DNA from: Bacteroidota bacterium
GTDB lineage: Bacteria; Bacteroidota; Bacteroidia; Chitinophagales; Chitinophagaceae
Length of the DNA: 32,862 nucleotides
NCBI GenBank assembly: GCA_023391015.1
Contig: JAEWBT010000131.1
Coordinates: forward strand, 1 to 32,862
Reading direction: 5' to 3'
The notes under the pieces are model-generated. The model was not told the DNA's origin, did not search any database, and worked only from the letters and a program-made list of their open reading frames with translations. The position numbers and the translations under genes were made by a program. Below are positions 23,554 to 29,868 of this stretch, piece by piece; positions within the stretch are counted from its first letter, which is position 1, and each line of letters begins with the position of its first letter.

Positions 23554-23591
23554 GGCCCAACTTGCCACTAGTTGGGCCTTCTGCTTTTTTT
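23554..23591 (+). terminator. Rho-independent terminator after purQ
   Basis: GGCCCAACT (23554-23562) pairs perfectly with AGTTGGGCC (23570-23578) around a 7-nt loop. A T-rich tract follows at 23579-23591. It lies 20 nt past the purQ stop. Confidence 0.85.
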
Positions 23592-23608
23592 CTCCCGAAT
23601 CTTAATCT

Positions 23609-25786
23609 ATGCGCAAAATATTCTCCATTGTATTCTTCTGTCTGTTCGCGGCGGTGCCGGGTTTTAGTCAGATTATCTCCGACCCTACCACCTGGACCTA
23701 TGAGCTGAAAGAAAAAGGCGCGGGAAAATATGATGTGATTTTTAAGCTTAAACTAAAAGAGAAATGGCACATCTGGAGCCTGAATCCGGGCGGCGACGGC
23801 ATGCAGATTCCACCGTCGTTTGAGTTTGATAAAAAGCCCGGACTGAAACTGGTCGGCGGCCCGAAGGAAGCCGGTAAAAAACACACCGGCCCGATGGATG
23901 GCGTGGATGGCATCGTAACGTATTTTGAAGGTGCGGTTACCTACACCCAAAGTATTGAGGCCACCGGCCCGATGACGCTGACCGGAAAATATACCTATCA
24001 GGTGTGCGACGACCAAATGTGTCTGCCTCCGAAAACCAAGAAATTTACGCTGGAAGTTTCCGGAAAAGGAGGCGATACCACAAAAAAAAAAGCTGACACC
24101 GTAGCGGCGGTTGTACCTCCGGTAACCACCGATACCCCGCAGGTCGCCGGTTCCGGAAATGATACCGCTGCTATTGGTACGGCAGTGGATATCGGTACGG
24201 AAATTTCCGGAAATAACGCGGCTGTTTCCGGAAAAAATACGGCAGTGGCAGGCGTTGGTGGCACTACGGATAACGATGAAGAAGGCGGGAAAGGTTTGCT
24301 TTGGTTGTTCCTTGCGGCTTTTGGTGGTGGACTGCTGGCCGTCACCACGCCCTGCGTCTATTCCATGATTCCGATTACGGTGAGTTTTTTCACCAAGCGC
24401 AGCAAGACGCGGCAGGAAGGCATTAAAAACGCGCTCCTATATTCCGGCTCTATCATCCTGATTTTTACGCTGCTGGGGATTCTGATTTCGGTGTTGTTTG
24501 GGGCGAATGCGCTCAACAACCTGTCCACCAACTGGATAGCCAACCTGTTTTTCTTTGCCGTTTTCGTGATTTTCGGTATCTCGTTTCTGGGCGCGTTTGA
24601 AATCACATTGCCCTCCAGCTGGACCAACAAAACCGATTCTAAAGCCAATACCTCTTCTTTCGGCGGTATTTTCTTCATGGCACTCACTTTGGTGATTGTG
24701 TCGTTTTCGTGTACCGGGCCGATTATCGGGCCGCTGCTGGTACTGGCCGGAAGCGGGGGCATTCTGGGGCCGTCGCTCGGCATGTTTGCCTTTTCACTCG
24801 GTCTCGCTTTGCCGTTTGCCCTGTTTGCCATCTTCCCCAGCGCGCTCAACAAACTGGCGGCGGGCGGCGGCTGGCTCAATCAGGTCAAAGTTTTTCTGGG
24901 CTTTATTGAACTGATGCTGGCCTTAAAATTCCTGTCCAACGCCGACCTCGCCCGCGGCTGGCGTCTTTTGGACCGCGAGGTGTTTATCAGCATCTGGATT
25001 GTACTAAGCGTCCTGCTGGGCATTTACCTGCTCGGCAAACTCAAACTTTCCCACGACGACGCGCCGGCGAAAAACGTGTACGGTCAGGAGTTTGTTTCCA
25101 TTCCGAAACTGTTTTTAGCAATTGCATCCTTTTCTTTCGCGGTGTACATGGTGCCCGGTTTGTGGGGCGCGCCCCTCAAAGGACTCAGCCAGTTTTTGCC
25201 GCCGATGCGTACGCAGGATTTTGTAACGGGCGGGGAGGGCAGCGGTTTCGGAAACAGCCACGGCAGCACGGCGCTTGGTGGCATCCAACCCGTAAAATAC
25301 GTGGAGGAAATGAAGATTTACGAGCCGGAAGTGGTAACCAAATTCGGCCTCAAAACCTTTTATGATTACGACGAAGCCTTAGCGGCAGGCAAGGCGCTGG
25401 GCAAGCCGGTGATGCTGGATTTTACGGGTATTAACTGCGTGAATTGCCGGAAAATGGAAAGCCAGGTGTGGAGTGACCCGGCGGTGATGAAAATGCTGAA
25501 AGAAGACTTTGTAATTGCCTCGCTTTATTGTGATTACGACAAAAAAGAGGTGCCCAAAGACCAACAGCGATACTCCCAAATTCTGGGCGCTGATATTGTA
25601 ACAGTAGGCGACTATAACGAGGCCATTCAGGCCGAAAAGTTCGGGGCCAATTCGCAACCGTTCTACTTTTTTGTGGATGGCGACGGCAACAATCTCACTG
25701 ATAAAGGCTATGGTTACGACCCCAATATCGCCAAATTCATCGCGCACCTGGAAAGCGTGAAAGCAAAGTACGAGACGGGAAAATAG
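23609..25786 (+). CDS. dsbD: Protein-disulfide reductase DsbD (cytochrome c biogenesis/thioredoxin fusion)
   Basis: 725 residues. A signal peptide (1-20) is followed by a periplasmic DsbD-alpha (DUF255/DsbC_N-like) domain with the CDDQMC pair (Cys133, Cys138). Residues ~150-228 form a Gly/Ser/Thr/Ala-rich linker. The eight-helix CcdA-type membrane domain (230-515) has TPCVYSMIP (Cys249) and FSCTGPIIGP (Cys368). The C-terminal thioredoxin domain has DFTGINCVNCRKME (604-617, Cys610 and Cys613). It carries electrons from cytoplasmic thioredoxin to periplasmic thiol proteins. The linker is unusual: it contains four TTCCGGAA words (24058-24233), all read in the frame Ser-Gly-Lys/Asn. Single gene flanked by spacers. 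Confidence 0.95.
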   Translation: MRKIFSIVFFCLFAAVPGFSQIISDPTTWTYELKEKGAGKYDVIFKLKLKEKWHIWSLNPGGDGMQIPPSFEFDKKPGLKLVGGPKEAGKKHTGPMDGVDGIVTYFEGAVTYTQSIEATGPMTLTGKYTYQVCDDQMCLPPKTKKFTLEVSGKGGDTTKKKADTVAAVVPPVTTDTPQVAGSGNDTAAIGTAVDIGTEISGNNAAVSGKNTAVAGVGGTTDNDEEGGKGLLWLFLAAFGGGLLAVTTPCVYSMIPITVSFFTKRSKTRQEGIKNALLYSGSIILIFTLLGILISVLFGANALNNLSTNWIANLFFFAVFVIFGISFLGAFEITLPSSWTNKTDSKANTSSFGGIFFMALTLVIVSFSCTGPIIGPLLVLAGSGGILGPSLGMFAFSLGLALPFALFAIFPSALNKLAAGGGWLNQVKVFLGFIELMLALKFLSNADLARGWRLLDREVFISIWIVLSVLLGIYLLGKLKLSHDDAPAKNVYGQEFVSIPKLFLAIASFSFAVYMVPGLWGAPLKGLSQFLPPMRTQDFVTGGEGSGFGNSHGSTALGGIQPVKYVEEMKIYEPEVVTKFGLKTFYDYDEALAAGKALGKPVMLDFTGINCVNCRKMESQVWSDPAVMKMLKEDFVIASLYCDYDKKEVPKDQQRYSQILGADIVTVGDYNEAIQAEKFGANSQPFYFFVDGDGNNLTDKGYGYDPNIAKFIAHLESVKAKYETGK
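24058..24233. repeat. Four TTTCCGGAAA-family words within the DsbD linker
   Basis: TTCCGGAA cores at 24058-24065, 24151-24158, 24205-24212 and 24226-24233, all in the same codon frame (TCC GGA AA). Three of the four are full TTTCCGGAAA; the copy at 24151 is preceded by G. This is the densest cluster inside a gene in this window. Confidence 0.85.
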
Positions 25787-25804
25787 TGGGTTCACGCCGC
25801 CCGT

Positions 25805-25812
25805 TACCTTTG
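25805..25812 (+). promoter_or_regulatory. -7 promoter box of the HipA-like kinase gene
   Basis: TACCTTTG, an exact TAnnTTTG match, ending 7 nt before the TTG start codon at 25820. It supports that unusual start. Confidence 0.55.
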
Positions 25813-25819
25813 TCCTGCT

Positions 25820-26620
25820 TTGAACCCAACCCATTCCCACCTGCTGCGTACCGTGCAGGTACAGCGCTACGTAACGCCCCTGCGCGAAGGCGGCTCGCTG
25901 CCTGCCCTGGCCGAGGCCGACGACGGCTTTCTCTACGTCCTGAAATTTCGTGGGGCGGGGCAGGGTGTCAAGGCGCTGGTGGCCGAGCTGCTGGGCGGCG
26001 AACTGGCCCGCGCGGGAAGCCTTAAAATTCCGGAACTGGTTTTTGCAGAACTGGATGAAGCCTTTGGCCGCACCGAGCCGGACGAGGAAATCCAGGATCT
26101 TTTACGCGCGTCCACCGGCCTGAATCTGGGGCTCCACTACCTTTCCGGCGCGGTGACCTACGACATTGCCGTGGAGCAACCGGACGCGTTGCTGGCGTCC
26201 AAAATCGTGTGGTTGGATGCCCTGATTTTCAACGTGGACCGCACGGCCCGCAACCCGAATATGCTGTTTTGGCGAAGCGAATTGTGGTTGATTGATCACG
26301 GCGCGGCGTTCTTTTTTCACCACAACTGGGACGGCCGCGAGGCCTATATAACCAAGCCGTTTGCCCAGATTAAAGACCACGTGCTCTTGCCCTACGCCAC
26401 GCAACTGGCCGAGGCGGACGCATTTTTCAAGAACGTTTTTACTGAAGAAACTATCACCCGGCTCACCAACGCGCTGCCCGACGATTGGCTCCGCTGGCCG
26501 GAAGCTACCGAAACGCCGGCCCAGATCCGGGCGTTTTACAAGCGCTTTCTCACCGAGCGCGTGGCTCATTCTTCTACCTTTTTAAACGCTGCCGACCATG
26601 CCCGATTGTCACTTGTATGA
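25820..26620 (+). CDS. HipA family kinase (HipA_2 type)
   Basis: 266 residues from a TTG at 25820; a GTG at 25853 is an alternative. This is a single-domain relative of HipA-like kinases: YVTPLREGGSLPALAEADDGFLYVLKFRGAGQG (17-49, nucleotide-binding lobe), ELLGGELARAGSLKIPELVF (56-75), the catalytic-type loop DALIFNVDRTARNPNML (133-149) and the metal-binding-type LIDHGAAFFF (157-166). HipA-like enzymes phosphorylate proteins such as aminoacyl-tRNA synthetases, but this subgroup's substrate is unknown. It overlaps the DUF3037 gene by 23 nt. The two families are frequent neighbours, so they probably act together. There is no HipB-like repressor. Confidence 0.88.
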   Translation: MNPTHSHLLRTVQVQRYVTPLREGGSLPALAEADDGFLYVLKFRGAGQGVKALVAELLGGELARAGSLKIPELVFAELDEAFGRTEPDEEIQDLLRASTGLNLGLHYLSGAVTYDIAVEQPDALLASKIVWLDALIFNVDRTARNPNMLFWRSELWLIDHGAAFFFHHNWDGREAYITKPFAQIKDHVLLPYATQLAEADAFFKNVFTEETITRLTNALPDDWLRWPEATETPAQIRAFYKRFLTERVAHSSTFLNAADHARLSLV

Positions 26621-26984
26621 GTACGGCGTGCTGCGGGTGGTGCCGCGGGTAGAGCGGGAAGAATTCATCAACGCCGGGGTAGTTGTGTTTTGCAAAAAAC
26701 AGAAGTTCATCCGCTGTCGCTACGAGGTGAACGAGGCCAAAATCAAGGCGCTGGACCCGGCTGCCGACGTGGCCTTGATTGGTAAAAATCTGGATGCTTT
26801 TGTCCGGATCGCCCACGGCGACCGCAGTTGCAAAAGCCCGATTGCGCGGCTGGATGTTCCGGAGCGGTTCCGGTGGCTGACGGCCACGCGCAGCACCATC
26901 ATTCAGGTTGGGAAAGTCCACGCAGGCTTTACGCCGGGAATGGAAGATGTGGTGGACACGTTGTTTGAGAAGTTGGTGGGGTAG
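26598..26984 (+). CDS. DUF3037 family protein
   Basis: 128 residues. CHLYEYGVLRVVPRVEREEFINAGVVVFC (4-32) is the DUF3037 hallmark (YxYxVVRVVPRVERGEFxNVGVxLF). LGxxFxxxxxP-type features follow as DPAADVALIGKNLDAFVRIAHGD, SPIARLDVPERFRWLTATRSTIIQ near 80-105, and HAGFTPGMEDVVDTLFEKLV at the end. It is cytoplasmic and of unknown function. Its ATG lies 23 nt inside the upstream HipA-like kinase gene, in another frame, so the two are translationally coupled. Confidence 0.9.
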   Translation: MPDCHLYEYGVLRVVPRVEREEFINAGVVVFCKKQKFIRCRYEVNEAKIKALDPAADVALIGKNLDAFVRIAHGDRSCKSPIARLDVPERFRWLTATRSTIIQVGKVHAGFTPGMEDVVDTLFEKLVG

Positions 26985-26999
26985 GATTCGGTATTTAAA

Positions 27000-27017
27000 T
27001 TCCGGAAATTTCCGGAA
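27000..27017. repeat. Directly joined pair of TTCCGGAA palindromes
   Basis: Cores at 27000-27007 and 27010-27017 share the central AAATTT, giving ATTCCGGAAATTTCCGGAAA, two overlapping palindromes 10 nt apart. They lie just after the DUF3037 gene. Confidence 0.85.
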
Positions 27018-27068
27018 ACGCCTCTTCTAAGCCCTTCTAGAACAACCTTTAGTCCAATATTATTTTGA

Positions 27069-27087
27069 TTTATTTTAACAAAATAAA
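27069..27087. promoter_or_regulatory. Perfect AT-only inverted repeat upstream of the RecT-like gene
   Basis: TTTATTTT (27069-27076), AAC, AAAATAAA (27080-27087). Arms of 8 bp are exact complements. This could be an operator for the gene at 27159 or part of a weak terminator for the upstream pair. A near -7 box (TACCTCTG, 27133-27140) sits between it and the ATG. Confidence 0.45.
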
Positions 27088-27158
27088 GCGGCTGTTTCGC
27101 AACCTCTAAAGCTGTGAATTGTTCTTATTATGTACCTCTGATTTTAAAACAAAGAACA

Positions 27159-27995
27159 ATGAAACCAACAGAAAAGCCAACGACTGATCAGACGAGCAAC
27201 GATGCCATCCTGACGAGCATTATCACCAACGGAGACCTTTCCAAACTCAGCGCCGATCAAAAGGTATCTTATTACCGCAATTTCTGCGAGCGACTGGGAT
27301 TGGACCCGCTGAGCCAGCCTTTTAAATTGCTGCGCCTCAACGGAAAGGAAATCCTGTATTGCGACCGCAGCGGTACGCAACAACTGAACAAACTACACAG
27401 CGTGAGCCACGAAATCCGCGCCCGCGAGATTGTAAACGGCTGCTATGTGGTGACGTCTCAGGCGTCTACGCCCGATGGTCGCCACACCGAATCTATCGGT
27501 GCCGTTCCTATCGAAAACCTGCGGGGCGACAACCTTTGCAACGCGATGATGAAGGCCGAAACCAAGGCCAAACGCCGCGCCACATTGGATCTCCTGGGAC
27601 TGGGTATCCTCGACGAAACTGAAACCGAAACGATTCCGGCCATCGAAGCCAAAATGCCGGCACCGGTAGCCGCTGCGCCCAAAGCAGAAGCACCCAAGCC
27701 CACGCAGGTGGCTGCCGAAGCAGAAAAGCCTAAGAAAGCAACGGCGAAAAGCGCCGAGAAAGTAAAAATGCTGGCTCCCGATGCCGAAGCGACCGACCCG
27801 ATGAAAACCAAATACAGCTCTGCGGAAGCGCTGGAAGAGGTTCTCGGGAAAGCGTTTACGGTCAGCCAACTAGCGGATCTTTACTATGTAAACATCGAAA
27901 CCATTGAAAAGAACGCGGCACTGAAAGCCTTGTTTACAGCCCGCAAGCTGCAAATTACCAATGGCACCCTGCAAGCCGATGCCATGGCCGCATAA
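27159..27995 (+). CDS. RecT/Red-beta-like single-strand annealing protein (putative)
   Basis: 278 residues from the ATG at 27159. The first ~165 residues form a domain: DQKVSYYRNFCERLGLDPLSQPFKLLRL, then LYCDRSGTQQLNKLHSVSHEI, SIGAVPIENLRGDNLCNAMMKAETKAKRRATLDLLGLGILDETE. The CxxxGLDPxxxPF and GTQQL..LH elements recall the RecT/Red-beta/ERF type of phage recombinase, and close relatives occur in phages. Residues ~170-225 are an Ala/Pro/Lys-rich linker. The C-terminal ~60 residues (SSAEALEEVLGKAFTVSQLADLYYVN) look like a small helical module. No exonuclease, SSB, integrase or structural phage genes are adjacent. I infer DNA-strand annealing, with moderate confidence. It has its own terminator and no clear operon partner. 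Confidence 0.6.
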   Translation: MKPTEKPTTDQTSNDAILTSIITNGDLSKLSADQKVSYYRNFCERLGLDPLSQPFKLLRLNGKEILYCDRSGTQQLNKLHSVSHEIRAREIVNGCYVVTSQASTPDGRHTESIGAVPIENLRGDNLCNAMMKAETKAKRRATLDLLGLGILDETETETIPAIEAKMPAPVAAAPKAEAPKPTQVAAEAEKPKKATAKSAEKVKMLAPDAEATDPMKTKYSSAEALEEVLGKAFTVSQLADLYYVNIETIEKNAALKALFTARKLQITNGTLQADAMAA

Positions 27996-28016
27996 AATCT
28001 CTTTTAAGTTTTTACC

Positions 28017-28049
28017 AAAAAGCCTTTGGAAATCCTCCAAAGGCTTTTT
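28017..28049 (+). terminator. Rho-independent terminator after the RecT-like gene
   Basis: A 14-bp perfect stem (AAAAAGCCTTTGGA at 28017-28030 pairing with 28036-28049) with loop AATCC, ending in TTTTT. It lies 21 nt past the stop. Confidence 0.9.
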
Positions 28050-28097
28050 AATGTGCTTTTCAGTGCCTGATTTCCGGAAATCGGGCTGCTTTTGAGC

Positions 28098-28105
28098 TAC
28101 TTTCG
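28098..28105 (+). promoter_or_regulatory. Possible -7 box of rdgB
   Basis: TACTTTCG, 7 of 8 bases of TAnnTTTG, 24 nt before the rdgB ATG. It is the same variant as upstream of the DUF1835 gene. Confidence 0.35.
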
Positions 28106-28129
28106 ACCTCCCTAAAAAATTCTTTCAGA

Positions 28130-28717
28130 ATGCAACTGGTGCTCGCTTCCAACAACGCAAAAAAGATTGCTGAAATCCGCGCGCTGCTGCCGGGCATTGA
28201 CCTGCTCTCGCTTCAGGACGCTGGTTTTACGGCAGAAATTCCGGAACCCTTCGACACGTTCCGGAAAAATGCGGCTCACAAAGCCGAAACCATTTATCGG
28301 TTTTGCGGCTTGCCCACACTGGCGGATGACAGTGGTTTGTGTGTGGATGCGCTGGGAGGCGCGCCCGGCGTTTTCAGTGCCCGTTATAGCGGAACACCTA
28401 CCGATGACCGCCGTAACAACGAAAAATTGCTGGCAGAAATGACCGGCAGCACAGAGCGGTCTGCTTATTTTACCTGCGTGATTGCCCTAGCAGGAATAGG
28501 GGCCGAAACCCTGTTTTTTGAAGGCCGGATGCCGGGAACCATCGCAGATAGTATCGCCGGAGTGGGTGGCTTTGGCTACGATCCGCTTTTTATTCCGGAA
28601 GGCGAAACACAAACGCTGGCCGCACTGCCGCCATCCTTTAAGGCAACCCACAGCCACCGCGCACGGGCATTAGATCTTTTAAAGAAATTTATCCGTCAAA
28701 CACTTCCGCCGCTTTAG
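28130..28717 (+). CDS. rdgB: Non-canonical purine NTP pyrophosphatase (RdgB/HAM1)
   Basis: 195 residues, full length. It hydrolyses ITP, dITP and XTP to monophosphates and so keeps deaminated purines out of DNA and RNA. Motifs are LASNNAKKIAEI (5-16), TFRKNAAHKAE (43-53), LADDSGLCVDAL (64-75), GGAPGVFSARYSG (76-88), GVGGFGYDPLF, and SHRARAL near the C-terminus. Three TTCCGGAA words fall in the gene (28239, 28259, 28593), encoding IPEP, FRKN and IPEG at conserved positions. DUF2027-Smr follows after 19 nt in the same direction. Confidence 0.98.
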   Translation: MQLVLASNNAKKIAEIRALLPGIDLLSLQDAGFTAEIPEPFDTFRKNAAHKAETIYRFCGLPTLADDSGLCVDALGGAPGVFSARYSGTPTDDRRNNEKLLAEMTGSTERSAYFTCVIALAGIGAETLFFEGRMPGTIADSIAGVGGFGYDPLFIPEGETQTLAALPPSFKATHSHRARALDLLKKFIRQTLPPL

Positions 28718-28736
28718 TGTTTTTGGGAAAGGCGCT

Positions 28737-29720
28737 ATGAAATTCACTGTGGGCGATGCCGTATGGCTGCGACAAACCGATGAAGAAGGCATTTTGACCG
28801 GCTTTATTTCTCCTACGATCTATGAGGTGGACGTGGAAGGCGTACGCTTTCCGGTATTTGCCGATCAGATGGAGCATCCGTATCTGCGTCGTTTCCGGAA
28901 ATCCGGCATCCTGCGCAAAGAAGTAGAGCTGCCCCTGCCCGCACCTGAAAAAAAGAAAGCGCCCCGTTTGCCGCAGGGGTGCTATCTGTCGTTTCTGCCC
29001 GTGTACCGGATAGAAGGCGGTGCCGATGAAATTGCAGAAGTGAAAGTGCACCTGGTGAACGAGCTTCCGGATAGGGTGCGCTTCGAGTATGATTTGCGAA
29101 CGGCCACGCGCCGGTCTGTTTTTGCGCTGAAAGGCACTTTGCCGGAATATTCCAATCTGTATCTGCACGCCATTCCGTGGGAGCTCATGGCGGCGCAGCC
29201 GCGCTTTGGCTGGGTGTTGCAACCCACCTGCGAAGGGCAACTGGGACCACAGCAGCAGGGTGTGGTGAGCCTACGGGCGCGGCAGCTCATCAAGCGGATC
29301 AGCGATCTGGAAGAAAGCGGCCTGCCGGCGTTTTCAGAACTGCTGGTCGATCAGTTTGTTGAAAGCGGTCTGCTGCCATTGCCGCAGCTCAAAGCCGGTC
29401 CAACAACTGATCAGTTTCCGGTCTTAAAACCTTTTTCCGAAACCATCGACCTCCACGCCAATGCCCTGCTGCCGGATGCCGAAGATTACCTGCCGGCAGA
29501 TATTTTCCGGATTCAGCTGGATGCATTGAATCAATTTCTGCAGGAAGCGATTGCGCACCGGGCACGTCAGGTGTTGGTGGTGCATGGGGTAGGCAGTGGC
29601 TTGCTGCGGCGGGCGGTGGCCGAGATTGCACAAACCTTTCCGCCTGTGCAACGGATTACCCACGATTGGCACCCGCGTTATGGCTTTGGTGCTACAGGTG
29701 TGAACTTGAAATATAGCTAG
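28737..29720 (+). CDS. DUF2027-Smr domain protein
   Basis: 327 residues. The N-terminal part (1-~60, MKFTVGDAVWLRQTDEEGILTGFI) is an SH3-like KOW-type module. The middle (about 75-185) is the DUF2027 beta domain. A linker (~190-230) leads to a C-terminal Smr domain: TIDLHANALL (236-245 with DLH), FRIQLDALNQFLQEAIAHRARQVLVVHGVGSGLLRRAV (257-294 with HGVGSG), and HDWHPRYGFGATGV. Smr domains are nucleases or nucleic-acid binders, and in stand-alone proteins are linked to ribosome rescue or mRNA cleavage. The combination is typical of Bacteroidota. It is probably co-transcribed with rdgB. Confidence 0.93.
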   Translation: MKFTVGDAVWLRQTDEEGILTGFISPTIYEVDVEGVRFPVFADQMEHPYLRRFRKSGILRKEVELPLPAPEKKKAPRLPQGCYLSFLPVYRIEGGADEIAEVKVHLVNELPDRVRFEYDLRTATRRSVFALKGTLPEYSNLYLHAIPWELMAAQPRFGWVLQPTCEGQLGPQQQGVVSLRARQLIKRISDLEESGLPAFSELLVDQFVESGLLPLPQLKAGPTTDQFPVLKPFSETIDLHANALLPDAEDYLPADIFRIQLDALNQFLQEAIAHRARQVLVVHGVGSGLLRRAVAEIAQTFPPVQRITHDWHPRYGFGATGVNLKYS

Positions 29721-29765
29721 AAAAGTCTTGTAGAACAATTCTGTCTATGTATTAAATTTATACTA

Positions 29766-29793
29766 TAATATTTATTATGTAAAATTAATATTA
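29766..29793. repeat. AT-rich spacer with 7-bp inverted repeat
   Basis: TAATATT (29766-29772) and AATATTA (29787-29793) around a 14-nt loop, within a very AT-rich spacer (29721-29868) between convergent genes. A T-run follows at about 29859-29866. No coding potential is seen. Confidence 0.4.
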
Positions 29794-29868
29794 CCAAACC
29801 ATTGCCGTCAGATATTTATTGTGTGTTTGATCACTTTGAAAAGGGTAGTTGGAAAGCTTGTTTTTTTC

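Noticed and set aside
27159..29720. Prophage or integrated element carrying the RecT-like gene
   Set aside because: Neighbours are housekeeping genes (rdgB, DUF2027-Smr). There is no integrase, terminase, capsid gene or tRNA attachment site.
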